Of a stretch of 64,000 nt of DNA, positions 41,631-54,403 are shown in pieces. Made by a program: the position numbers and the translations under genes. Source of the stretch: Nemania diffusa (lineage: Eukaryota > Ascomycota > Sordariomycetes > Xylariales > Xylariaceae); the NCBI GenBank assembly GCA_038501195.1, contig JBBPUQ010000001.1, positions 1,798,001 to 1,862,000 on the forward strand, read 5' to 3'. The first letter of the stretch is position 1; each line of letters begins with the position of its first letter. The notes under the pieces are model-generated. The model did not search any database. It saw only the letters and a list, made by a program, of their open reading frames with translations, and was not told the DNA's origin.

Positions 41631-44024
41631 CTAGGGCAATTTACCAATAGTGTCGTCAAATGCTGCCAGAATAGAACTGTAAAGTTCATCTGGCGGCTTT
41701 GTAGGGGTTCCAAGAAACATGTTACCGCGTTCGTCTAAGGGGAAAAGGAGCAGCCTAATACTATCGCACAGCGGCTGAACAACCTTAAATGCCTTTGGGA
41801 ATTCGTCTAGGATATCTTGGAAGCCATTAAAGCCCACGAGGTATTGCTTTCTCTCCGCGATATCCTCGAAATTTCCTTTTACCCATCTTTCCAATTTGCT
41901 TACCTTAACTGGCCCGTCGTTTTTGCCTCCTTGAAATTCGGATTTGGTCCATGATGTACGCGCACACATCCAAAGCAGCACATAAAAAAATGACTCAAGA
42001 TCATGACGGTAGGTATTACCCTTTCTTCGCAGCACTTCTATTGCCATGAATCTCACGGTACCAGTCCGCGGCCGTACTCCGGTTGCGCCGCTGTCTAATA
42101 GTTTGGCCAAGTCAAGATCGATGAGCATACCTTTGAAACCATCTGCCGTATCAGGATTTGTAATAATAATATTATTAGGGGAGATGTCGCAGTGAAGGAT
42201 ATTGCCATCCATATAAAGAGACTGATGTGCTCTGATTGCATCTCGCATGGACTCTAGCAATTCTTTGATCGATTCAAATTCGCTAACAACTCGACCGGCA
42301 GGTGAAACGACGACGCAGGAAAAAATACTATTTTCCCACTCCTGGTTGGTCGTATGGTACATCCTCTGGTCGTTTGATAAGTTCTCGACAGATGTACCGA
42401 GAAGCGACGGCATCGATGAGCCCTCGGCAGGTGAATCCACACAAGCCCTAGCCTGATTACCCAACGAGGCCTCCTCAGTTGTTTCCAAACTCGCCAGGCT
42501 CGTTTGGTACGAAGCCGATAACTGTGCTGGGTCTGGCTGCCCGGTACTAAGTCGCCGCCTCTTGCTAGACATGTTGCTAGATCCTTCATTAGAGGATTTA
42601 CGTTTATGGCTTGACGTATTCTCTATCGATGAGTCACAAGGCGGGTCTTTATCGGCCACTGTATCTCTGAAACGGTGACGCTTAGGGAATTCCAATCCCT
42701 GCCGTAGGTCTCTGATAGAAGTAATCTCACGATATGCTACTACCTTCACTACCCCTTGAACCTTGGTGTCTTTTGCGTGCTTGAGAAGGTCTATCTCTGA
42801 CATCCGTTTGGCTGGTGCCCATGCGAACTTTGCGACATACGTATTGTCGTCTTCGGTTTTATAGCATGTAGTGCCGCGACAGACAATGGCATTCCGCCGA
42901 ACAAATGGCTCGGCGGTTAGGGTGATAGTTATTTCCCCTCCAGTAGTGCTGTTTGCATCATGTAGCGTGACTTGATGACTGTCTTTGGTGAATACATCTC
43001 GGCCCAAGGCATTATCATCCATTGTAGCATATTTAACAAAAGCGCGTGCAAACTTATCTGGATCCGAAACGATGTCGAACTCTCCTGAGCTATAAAGCCC
43101 AGATCGGTCAAAAATCCAAAGCTCCATCTTAGAACCACAGAGAAGAAATGCATGAACAAATCGACGTGTTGGCTGTTCCTTGAAAATGCCTCGCACAAGA
43201 CGTGCAAGCTGGAGAATATTCGACTTAAATTTGTCTGAACCAGGTGACTCCTTCAGCTCTCCAGCAACTAAGTAATCATATTGGGATCCCGGGTCGCGCA
43301 ACCGGAAATACACGTCCATTTGGCCTTTTACTTTTAGCTGGTAGGGGTTTGTAGTGTTGGAAAGTTTGTTTGTAGCGCCGGCCAAGTAGAGGTTTTCAAG
43401 ACCAACCAGCCACTTCCATATAGATTTCTCATCAGGCCTCTTCGGAAATTCCCACCCGTTACTGTTGTGCTTAGAAAATATTCTGGTGTACATGGCTTTC
43501 TGCTGTCGTGACCAGCTATCAGGATCAAAGTACTTTTCCCAGAATCCATCTACTTCACGAAAAACGCAGGATCCAATTTCGAAAAACAGGTTATGTTCGA
43601 TAAGCTCAACAGTCTCATTATCATCTAGCCAGCTGGTGTATGTTTCGGATGGCGGTTCGAGATTCGTAGCTGGGAGGTTAGCAGGCGGCGTGTTCGGTTT
43701 CTGAATGACATTCACAAGGTCAAGAACAGCCGCCCAGATGTCGGTGTTAGGCAAGCCGCCTACAATAACATCGATGAGCGACGTAAATTGTTCAAGCTTC
43801 CACTTGTCTTCCATAACATATAGTAACATTTTTGGTAGCGCTCTTTTCATCGTGAGGTCCGACGATGGATATAGCTTCTGCATTGCGGAAGATGAGCCAA
43901 GTTGGGCTAAGAGGTTGAATATAGCATCCTGCATATGGCTAGGGTTGCGTAGTTGGTCGCGCAGATTATCGAGGGCTAGCGGATTATCCGCAATGATACT
44001 GATTTGGCCTTTGCTCAGCTCCAT
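41631..44024 (-). CDS. FunK1-type fungal protein kinase
   Basis: Single-exon gene of 797 residues, ATG at 44024. It has the layout of the fungal-specific FunK1 family (Pfam Pkinase_fungal). A long N-terminal region (1-340) includes FFEIGSCVFREVDGFW and a YDYLVAGELKESPGSDKF segment. An N-lobe strand TYVAKFAW (Lys near 397) follows. A Ser-rich linker (about 460-550) comes next, then the C-lobe with catalytic loop HCDISPNN (near 608) and LIDLDLAK replacing the usual DFG. GTVRFMAIEVL and the helix HDLESFFYVLLWMC follow. HCDxSxxN and DxD forms are normal for this family, so an active kinase is expected. Substrates are unknown. The gene lies about 1.6 kb from the AT desert, yet its frame is intact. 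Confidence 0.88.
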   Translation of the reverse strand: MELSKGQISIIADNPLALDNLRDQLRNPSHMQDAIFNLLAQLGSSSAMQKLYPSSDLTMKRALPKMLLYVMEDKWKLEQFTSLIDVIVGGLPNTDIWAAVLDLVNVIQKPNTPPANLPATNLEPPSETYTSWLDDNETVELIEHNLFFEIGSCVFREVDGFWEKYFDPDSWSRQQKAMYTRIFSKHNSNGWEFPKRPDEKSIWKWLVGLENLYLAGATNKLSNTTNPYQLKVKGQMDVYFRLRDPGSQYDYLVAGELKESPGSDKFKSNILQLARLVRGIFKEQPTRRFVHAFLLCGSKMELWIFDRSGLYSSGEFDIVSDPDKFARAFVKYATMDDNALGRDVFTKDSHQVTLHDANSTTGGEITITLTAEPFVRRNAIVCRGTTCYKTEDDNTYVAKFAWAPAKRMSEIDLLKHAKDTKVQGVVKVVAYREITSIRDLRQGLEFPKRHRFRDTVADKDPPCDSSIENTSSHKRKSSNEGSSNMSSKRRRLSTGQPDPAQLSASYQTSLASLETTEEASLGNQARACVDSPAEGSSMPSLLGTSVENLSNDQRMYHTTNQEWENSIFSCVVVSPAGRVVSEFESIKELLESMRDAIRAHQSLYMDGNILHCDISPNNIIITNPDTADGFKGMLIDLDLAKLLDSGATGVRPRTGTVRFMAIEVLRRKGNTYRHDLESFFYVLLWMCARTSWTKSEFQGGKNDGPVKVSKLERWVKGNFEDIAERKQYLVGFNGFQDILDEFPKAFKVVQPLCDSIRLLLFPLDERGNMFLGTPTKPPDELYSSILAAFDDTIGKLP

Positions 44025-44107
44025 GATCTGATCGTGTATCGTGGTTAGGATAGAGATAGATGTGGGAAATGGACAGTAGCGTAGTGTATTAAAAGTTACC
44101 GTAGTGG

Positions 44108-44295
44108 AGAGGGCTTGGGGGGCAGGGAGGAGGGGGTTTCAAAATACAAGCAAAAATAATTGGTTTGATACGTATGGTTTACAAAAAAGCTTATGTAACA
44201 GGGTTTGAAGTTTAAAAATAATTATATATGTTTATTGTGGCCCACAATAATTGGGACAATCATTTTGCTAACATTTTGAAACACAACCCTCCCCT
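44108..44295. repeat. Imperfect inverted repeat upstream of the kinase
   Basis: A left arm GGAGGAGGGGGTTTCAAAAT is matched by a right arm ATTTTGAAACACAACCCTCC with a small insertion. The repeat frames about 110 bases. A near-perfect palindrome (TATTGTGG C CCACAATA) lies inside, near 44232-44250. It sits about 85 bases before the FunK1 start codon, so it may be an inserted small element that supplies promoter sequence, or a regulatory structure. Confidence 0.4.
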
Positions 44296-45649
44296 CTCAC
44301 CCCGGGGTGCGCTACTGAAGCAAAAGTGGGGAGAATGCAAAGGTTCCTGACCTAACCTATTATGGCTTAGGTCATCCAGCTAACTAATTAAGCGCCCTAC
44401 TTTAATACCTAGATACCTGTGTTCACACAATAGCATCACCTAAACGCGACTTTCGAACAACAACAATAACTTGGCCGCAACATGAAATAAAATGTTCACA
44501 GTTCAATTAAGGTATATATAACGACCGAGCGATAACGAATATCCACTTTTGGAGAGCTGCTTGTACGGCGCGAATCGCAAATATCGATTTTTACTCAATG
44601 GGCACTTTGTTTTGTCATAATTTGATAATCACAGCTTATCTTTTAAATTAATTAAATAGATTTACTTTTACAGTTTTTCTTTTTTTGAAAACAGCAAGGT
44701 TTAGGTTTAATATTTATTATGATGTGTCAAAGAAATGGTATATGAAGTTTTCAAGTCCTTGGATAACCCCGCAATATCTGTAAGGAAGAACGCCACGGGA
44801 TTGATTGTTCTGCATGCTCGAAGGGGCACGTGTTTATTCTAGTTACCTGTTTTTGAGATCATTTCGTGATCTATCGGGGAATAGTTGGCTCTGCATCCTT
44901 TTCCACCTTCGCGCGAATATTTGAAAGATAGGGACGTGACTGTACGGTCTGCTGAGCGCAAGCCTACATCACTAGCGATGAGTGTCCATCTATGCCTTTG
45001 ATGAGATGATGTTCCAACAACTAAGGATTTTCACGGCCACTTCATACCTGTTGCCATATTTTGTGACTGCCTGGCAGAGGCGCTCATCTTCGTCTTAATT
45101 CCAGACACCCCTTCTCAATCCCCCCGTACCTGATTAATCCAACTCTTACAGCAATCCTTATCAGATCGGCCCTGACCGATCAAGCAGGAAAGAACAGTTA
45201 TTTTCGTAAGCAACGCCTCGCTAATTCAGAGGTCTTTATCCCCGAAAACAATATCCTCATCGTAAAACATACAAGCGCAATGTTAAAACATACTACAGAG
45301 CTACGTTAAGAGACTAGCAACTTCGGCTGATTAAGTGTGTGCGGCGAACGGGGAATAGGGGTCCTTAATTCCCGATACTCCTCCCCGGATCTAGAGATCG
45401 CGATTGTTTGGTACCGGTGTTATTCGGTACTCCGTTATACTCCGGTCTTGCTGTCCTTTTTCCCTTGCAAGAATGAAAACGGAGAGGTGTATGCACGGCC
45501 TCGGTGCCGAGCGATGTCATAATCTCAAAATTCTTTGTAGCAGGAATCTGGACCAAAGGAAGCAAGAAGACTTCCACGTGGCCACGAGGAGCCGTAGGCA
45601 GCTTATCCAAATCACGCACCCGTGCTAAACAAAAGCTATAAGGAACTAA
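44296..45649. other. Intergenic region between the kinase and the AT desert
   Basis: About 1.35 kb with ordinary base composition and no supported gene. The boundary with the AT desert near 45650 is abrupt. Confidence 0.45.
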
Positions 45650-47168
45650 TAGTTTTGGTTTTGTTTATATAATAGATAATAGATAATAGATTTAAAGAAA
45701 TATATCTTATAATAATATAAGTAGATTTAATAAAACAAGTTTAAAAAATTAAATTATAAAATTTATTTAAATAAGTTTATTTAATAAAAAAACTTAAAAA
45801 AAAGTTTTTATAAAAGTTTTTTTACTATTTATAATATTATTTATTAAAATTATTATTTATTATAAATATTTATTATTATAAATAAATAAAAATAATTATA
45901 AAATTAAAACTTAAATATAAAATATTAAATTTAATTTTAATATTTATTAAAAATATATATATATATATAAAAGTTAAAAATTAAAAAGCTAAAATAATTA
46001 AAATATTTAATAAATTTTATTTTAATATATTTTTTAAAATTATTTTAATTAATTTAATTTAATTTTATTTATTAAATTTAATTATATTTTTATATATAAT
46101 AATTATAAATTTAATTTATTTATTAAATTAATATTTTTTTAATAAATAATTTTAATTTTTATTATTATAAAAGTTTTTATTTGATTTTTTTTTATATTAT
46201 TTTATAAATTATTATTTATTTTTAATATATTATTTTTTTTATTTTTATTATATTTTTAAAAATTAATTATAATTAATTAAAATAATATAATAAATTTAAA
46301 ATTTAAATTATAATATAAAATATTTAAAATTATATAAATTTAAATAATATTATATTTATATTTAAAATTAAAATTAAATTAAAATTTTTTATTAATAAAA
46401 ATATTAAATTAATTATTTTATAAAATTAAATTAATTAATATTAAAAAAATTTTAATAAATAAAATATTTTAAAAAATAATAATTTTAAAAAAAATATTTT
46501 ATAATTAATTTTTAAAAAAATATAATTAATAATAACTAAAATTAATATAAAATTTAAAAAATTTATTAAAATTTATTTTAATAAAATATTAAAATATATA
46601 ATTAATATTATTTAATATATTAATTTATATAATTAAATTTTAAATTTAATTAATTTTAAATATTTAAAAATAATATTAATATAAATATTTAATAAATAAA
46701 AATTTAATATTAAATTAATAATTAAATATTTAAAAAATAATTTAGTTTTTATAAAATTAATTATTATAAATATTTTATTAATTAAATATTAAAAAATTTT
46801 AAATTAAATTTTATAATATATAAATTTTATTTATTAATATAAAAATTAAATAATTATTTATAAAAAAATAAAAATATATTAAATATTTAATATAATAAAA
46901 ATATTTATAATTAAAAAATTTTTTAAAGTTATAAATAAATATATTATTTTTAAATAAATTATTAAATAGTTTTTTATTTTTTTTTAAAATAAGTTTTTTT
47001 ATAAATAATAAATATTTATATTAAATTAATTAAAATAAATTTTAAAATATTTTATTTATAAAAATAATTTAAAAAAAAACAATTAAAAAAAATAACTTAA
47101 AAATTTTTAATATTTTTATAAATATTAAATAAAATATATTTATTTTTAATATTTAAAAATATATAAAT

Positions 47169-47347
47169 TGTTAAAATCTAAAAGCTAAGATTTAAAAAAG
47201 TACTAGTATATTTATACATACTTATTCTGCACATATTTCAAAAAAGATTTTTTTTTTTTTAAGCTTTAATTTTATATAATATGTACTACTAGCTATATAC
47301 TACTTATTGTATTATACTTAACTTATAGTTTTTTTTACTCTGTAATA
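47169..47347 (+). repeat. Left LTR of retrotransposon 1
   Basis: 179 bp, beginning TGTTAAAATCTAAAAGCTAA and ending in TGTAATA. It retains more G and C than the right copy, so it is the less mutated of the pair. Confidence 0.85.
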
Positions 47348-50300
47348 ATTTTAAAGCTTTTATTTAAAGTTACTTATAATATAAAATAGCATTTTAACGT
47401 TTAAAAAAGTCTGTTATATTTATAAATGTAATAAAGTCGAATATTATCTAAAATAATAATAAAAATACTCTAAACCAGCTTTAATTTTAGATTTTTTTTA
47501 AAAAAGCTTAATTTTTTGCTTTTGCTACTATTTCTAAACTACTAACTAATATATTAGTTTTACAAAAAGCTTTTATAAAAGTATAAGCAAAAAATTGTTA
47601 ATTAAAACTTAAACAAAATAAACGAGATTAATATACTGCTAAATTGTATAATTTTTGATTTAAAACTGTATTAAAAACAACTTTTAAAAAAAAAAAAAAA
47701 GAAACTAATAATTTTATCGACTGCAAAAAACAGCGAAACTTTAAATAATCGGTCTTTTTTTATTGATATCTGATTTCTAGAGTATATTAATAACATAGTT
47801 ATAATGTTACTTTTATACTTTTTAATAACAATAATATAATCAAATCTTTTATATATACGAATTATTAATAAAAATATAACGAATTTAAATCAAACTATAA
47901 TAATAATACAAACTTTAGTTAATTAATTAAGTTTGAATATAAATTATTAATTTTAGACTTTATATATAATAAATAAACTAAATAAGTTAAAAAATTAAAG
48001 TTTATATTTAATAGTTTTAAATGTAAATTTAATTGTTTAACAAGCAAAATTATATATATAATTAGCAAAATAAATCAAAATTGTAAAAATAAGTATTAAA
48101 GCTTACTTAAAAAATTTTTAAAAATAAAACAGCTTTAATATTAGTATAATTAAAATATATTTTTAAAATAAACAAAAACTTTTATACAATAGTTAATATA
48201 TTTGAAAATAAATATAAACATATAGTTAAAACATACTTATTAACTTTTAAATTAATACTTTAAATAATTTAATTATTATTTAGTTTAAATTAAAAAGCAA
48301 AAAACAAAAAAAACTAATAACAAAAAAGCTATATTTTTTTATTAAAAACTATTTAATTTTTTAAAAAAAAAAATAATAAATTTTTATAACTTTTTATTTA
48401 CTATTTAAAAAAATATAGTTAATGTAGCAACATATCAATAAAAATTAATAAATAAAAGTTAAAAAAAAATATAGCAGCAACTAAGTTTATATATAAATTA
48501 TAATTAAAGTTGTTATAAACTTTGTATAAAACTTTTATAATATTGTTACTTTTATTATAACTTTTTATAACTGCAAAATTTATATATAATTAATAAAAAT
48601 TATTATAAAAACTATTGTTTTAAAAAGTTATAAAACTTTTAATATTAAAATTTTCGATTTAAATTAATAAGTTATTAAGTTCTAAAGTATTAAATATATT
48701 AATTTAATAAACTAAAAAATAAATATAAAGCTAAAAAGTTATAAAAGCTTTTAAAAAATAAACTTAAATATTATTTAAATTTAAACTAACAACTATTAAA
48801 AAATTAAAACTTTGTTATTTGTTTTTTTTGCAATAAAATAAAGTATTATATTAATTAATGTTTTAATAAATAGTTTTAAAAACAAACTATTTAAAAAACT
48901 CAGACTATTAAAAAAAAATCTAATGATTTTTATTATTTAAAACAAACTGTTTTTTTTTATTGATTTATTTTAAAAAATTATAATAATTTTAATTTAAAAA
49001 ACAGAAAGTAAGCTTAAGTTTTATAATAAAGTTTAAAAATAAACACTAGCTATTTGTTCTATTTTTTTGATGTTTTTATACTTTTTGTTTAATATATATA
49101 TTTAGTTTAAATAAACTACTTTTGAAAATATATACTAATTTAAACTTTTGTACTAAATATAATTATATTAATTATATTTTTGTTTTATATTATAAACTAT
49201 AAAAAGCTTTTTATAAGTTTTATAGTTTATAAACTATAAACTAAAAAAGTTTAAATATATATAAAATTTATTAAATTTTTTGCGAATTAATTAATTAACA
49301 AAAAGTTATTTGTACAATTTAACATATATATATTGCAATATTATATAATAATCAATTAAAAAAAAGTTCAGTACTATTATTTTAATTAATTTTAAAAAGC
49401 AAAAAAATTATATTAGATCTAAGTTTAAATTAGTAGTTTTTTAGTTTTAAACAAAAATATTTTAAATTATTATTATTTTAAAAGTTTATATAAATTTATT
49501 AAAATAAAAAGTATTATTAAATAATTATTACTTTATTTAAACTTTTGTTTTTTAAAAAAATAAAAGCAAAGCTAACTTTTATAAGTTTTAATTTAATTCT
49601 AAAAAAGTTTTAAAACTTATTTGAATTTTTTAATATTTTTAATATTAGTATACTTTTTTATATTTATTAAAACAACTTATCGATTAATTTATAAAAAAAT
49701 GCAATAGTACTTTATTATTTTATTTATTTTTTAGTTTAAAATAAGTTATAAAAACTAAAAAATTAGTTATAAAAAATAATAAAAAGCAAAAAAATTAAAA
49801 AATCAAAAAGTTTTACAAAAGTACTAATACTTTTTGTATTTAAAAAAAATAGGACTTTATATTTTTGTATTAACTATAAAAAACTTAACAAAATTTCATA
49901 AAAAAATCGTTTTATTTTTTTACTTATTTCGAAAATGTTAAATAAAATTGTATATATAAAAATATTTTCAAAAATTAATTTTAAAAATACTTATTATTAT
50001 ATACAAATTTAAAAAAAAAATAAATAAAAAACAGCGTTTTATACACGTTATAAATACTATAAATTTTTAGTTATACTTATAAATTTATACAATATTTTTA
50101 CTACTTTTTAAAATTATATATAAAAAGTACTTAATAATATTTTAAATACTTTTTGTATAATATATTTTAACAATATACTTGTTTTTTCTTTAAACAAAAA
50201 TTTATATATAAATTATATTTAAAATATTATCAAAAAACTTTAAAAAACTAAACTATATACTAAACTTTTTAAATGTTAATTTTATTAATATAAACTAAAA

Positions 50301-53300
50301 TTTTTAAATTATATTATTTTAAACAAAAAAATTAAAATAGACTTTTTATAAATTAACACTATTAAAAAATAGCTTTTTTTTAGTTTTTATTATAAGCTAT
50401 AACAATTTTTAAAATTTTGTAACTTTTACTGCTATTTTATTAAAAAGTATTTTTTAGTTGCTGTTTTATTATATTAATATTTAAAAAAAAGCGCAACTAA
50501 AACAAAAAAAAGTCGAATTTTTTTAAATAATTTAAAAAAACATACTTTTAAACAATTGCAAAATTTATTTAAACAAGCTATTTTTTTTATACATTTTAAC
50601 TTTAAAAAACAAATATTAGTAAAAACTGATATATTTAAAGCTGCATTTATAAATAACTTATTATAAAAAAATAATCAAAAATAATAGCAACTAGTTTTGT
50701 TTTATTTTTAAAAGTTTTTTAATTAAAAATCAAATTAAAATATACTAAACAAAAAAATACTAATTATTATTAAAAGCTTTAAACATTAGTGTTACTATTT
50801 ATAAAAAAACAAATTATTTATTGAAATATTAACTAACTATAATAACTTTTAAGCTTTTATAAAAACGCTAAAGCTAAATAAAAAGCAAACTTAATAGTAT
50901 ATTTATTTAGTTTTTTTTGATTTTATTATTAAATATAAAAAAAAAAAGCAAAATAAAGCCGATTTTTTTTTGTACTACTTTAATTATATAAATAATATAT
51001 TTTTTAATATAAATCTTTTTTTTATATTAAAAAAAAAAATTACTGTATAATATATAACTATTAAAAACTAATATTTAAAAGTATTAATTAGAAAAAGTTA
51101 TACTAAACGCTATTTTTTTAAACAATTGATTTTTATTTAGTTAGTTATATATATATAAGTATAAATAGCTACTGCAAAAAAGAATATTTAAAACTTAAAA
51201 ATTAATCAAAGTTTTAAATTACTAATTTAAAACATTTAAAAAAAAAATCCTAAATATTAATAAATTTTAAAGTGAATTAAAAACAGTTTAGTTATAAAAA
51301 GTTAATAATTAATTCAAAATTTTTTAGTTTTTTATAACAAAAAAGTTTATATATTTTTTAAAAAATTAATTTATTTTTAATTAATTGAATTATATTACAA
51401 CGATTTTTTTGCAAATTATTTTAGTTAAAAATGTACTTTAGAACTTTTTTAAAAAAAGTTTTATTAATAAAACTTAAAATATAATATATAAAGTTATATA
51501 AAAAGCTGTACTATTTGCTTTAAATTTAAAATAAAATACTATTAAAAATATAGCAAATTAAATAGCTTGTTAATATTTATTAAATTTATATAAAAACTAT
51601 TTATAAACTTTATAACTAGTTTACTAAAAACTTTTTATAAAAGTAGTTATATAGATTTTATACTAGTAATTATAAACTGATTTATTAAATTAACACATTT
51701 ATTATTTGTTTATACTATTATAACAGCTATATAGCTAGCTATTTTATTTTATTAAAAAATAAAGTGTAAATTTAAAAGCTTTACTAAAATAATTACTAAT
51801 TAAAGTTTTATATTTATTAATAACTTTTAGTTTAACTTATATTATTATATTAAAATTAAAAAACATTATTTAGTTATGTTTTATTTTAAAACTAACAATT
51901 AAATAAAGTATATAAACTAAATAATTGAATACTATTTAAAGTATTTTATTTTTATTAAACAAATTAACTAGTTTTAATTATTATTTTAAGCTTTTTTTGC
52001 TATAAATTTAACGATTAATTTAACTATTGATATTTTATTTTTTAAAGCTTTATATAGCTATATATTAAAATTTAAGTTATTTGTTAAAAATAACTTTATT
52101 TTAAAAGAAGTACTAACAATATAAAATCGATTAAATAAATTAAAAGCTATTAAAAATAAATTAACAAAACAGTAGCAAAATATAGTTAAAAACTAAGCAA
52201 AATATTACAACAACAAGTACAAATCAATAAGCTATAAAATAAATTAATTAATTGCTTTATTAATTAAGCACTTTAAACTTAAAAAATATTGCTACAAATT
52301 AACTTTTAAATATATTAGATTATTTAAAATTATTAGTAAAATTAGTTTATAAGTTTATTACTTTTGTTTTTTTGTATAATATATTTGTTTTTACAACATA
52401 TTTTCTATTTAATTATTAAAACTTTAAAAAACTAATAATATAAATAAATTATTTATATTTAACTTAAAAAACAATAATATAAAATAAAAAGTAAAAAATA
52501 TAGTAAAAAAACATATTTATAAAAAAAATTTATACTATAAAATTAAATAAAAAAGCTAGCTAACTAAATATAATTAATAAGTATTAGTTATTAATATATC
52601 TATTGCTAAAGCTATTATAAACTTTAAAAAAAAAAAAAAAAAACATAAAAAAAATAAACTAGCAAAATTATAAAAAAAACTATTTATTATATTATAATAA
52701 AAATATATTAAAACTGCTAAAAAAACCTTTTGATTAATTATTTAAAGTTATTAAAAAAGCTAGTAAAACAAAATAAACTAAAATTTCTATAAAAAAGTCT
52801 ATATAATAAAAATCAAACTTATTTCTTTAAATAATAATTTGTGCTTTATTAGTAAATTATATGTGAAACTTTGTTAAAAAACTTAAAAAGCAAATTTAAA
52901 AACATTTTAAAATGTTATAAACTTTTTGCAAGCTTTAAAATATTTTATATTATTATTATTTTTGCAATAAATTGCTTTTATTTTTTTTATAAAACAATAT
53001 ATAACTAAAAACTAAACTATATAACTAGTGTTAAAAAGCTACAAACAAAATATAATAACATAGCAATATCGGGTATATTAATTAATGTTTTATTTAAGTT
53101 AAAAATAAAAATAAAAAATAAACAAAACAGTTTATTTATAGCGTTAACAGTAAAAAAAGCAATAGTTTATTAAACTAAAGTTTTATATTAATAAATTAAA
53201 AATTAGTATTTAGTAGCAGTATTTTTAAGTTAGCAATTAATATTAAAATTAGCAACAAATATAAATAAAATAGTTTATTTTTATAATAAAAACTTTGTTA

Positions 53301-53943
53301 ATAAAACAAAAAGCAATATAATATAAAAAAAAAATGTAGCAAAAAAACTTTAGAAAATAAAACTACGTTTTAGCAATTTTATAGCAAAACTAAACTAAAA
53401 TATATTAAATATAGCTTTTTTTTTTATTATAAACAATAGTATTGTTTAAATCGTTGTTATTTTTTTGCTTTAAATTAAATAAGTTAACATTAAATTTTAA
53501 AATTTTATATAAGCAAACTATATTAAAAACTATTATAATAAACAATTAATTTTTTAACAACAAAACAAAACTAAAACAAAAGTAAAACTATTTATAAGTT
53601 TATAAATATTGTAGCTTTTTTAATAACTACTATATACTAAATTTTTTAAGTTTTTAAAAAAGTAGCAGATTTTTAAAAGTTTAGTATTTTTAAATTAAAA
53701 AAAGTTATAAAAACATTTAAAGCAAAAATAATATATTAATAAAGCAACTATAGTTTAAAGTTTATTTTAATATTTAAATTAGCAATTGTAAGTATAAATA
53801 GTTTAGCAATAAAAAAGCATATTAAAAGCAGTAGCAATAAATAAAATATAAAAAAAAAAAAAAAAAAGTATAAAAATGATTTAAAAATAAGTACAAATAG
53901 CAAAAAGAAATTTATTAAACAAAAGTTAATAAAATTAATAGTA

Positions 53944-53976
<33 letters not shown>

Positions 53977-54223
53977 GTTAGTAAACTTATAGCTTTATAT
54001 ACTTTTGTTTATATATAAAGCTATATTAACAAAAATATAAATTATTTCTAAAAATTAATAATTTATAAAATATTTAAATATTTATATATAACTATATATT
54101 GTTTATATTTTTAACTAATTAAACTAACAAATTAATTAATTAATTTATATATCTAAATTAATTAATTTATAATTAATTTTTACAATTAAATTAAAAATAA
54201 TCTAAACTAAAAAAAAAAATAAT

Positions 54224-54403
54224 TATTAAAATTTAAAAGCTAAAATCTAAAAAAGTACTAATATATTTATATATATTTATTTTGTATATGTTTTAAAAAA
54301 AATTTTTCTTTTTTTTAAGCTTTAGTTTTATATAATATATACTATTAGCTATATACTACTTATTATATTGTACTTAATTTATAGTTTTTTTTACTTTGTA
54401 ATA
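54224..54403 (+). repeat. Right LTR of retrotransposon 1
   Basis: 180 bp, beginning TATTAAAATTTAAAAGCTAA. It differs from the left LTR mostly by C-to-T and G-to-A changes, including the first TG now TA. Confidence 0.85.

Larger units (their letters stand above)
47169..54403 (+). mobile_element. RIP-degraded LTR retrotransposon 1
   Basis: A 7.2-kb element bounded by two similar direct repeats of about 180 bp (LTRs). The left LTR starts TGTTA and the right one ends TAATA, consistent with TGTTA...TAACA termini after C-to-T change. The 5 bases before the left LTR (47164-47168) and after the right LTR (54404-54408) are both TAAAT, a 5-bp target site duplication. An A-rich tract directly before the right LTR could be the polypurine tract and suggests plus orientation. 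Internal genes are destroyed. The length fits a Gypsy- or Copia-type element, but the superfamily cannot be read. Confidence 0.85.
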
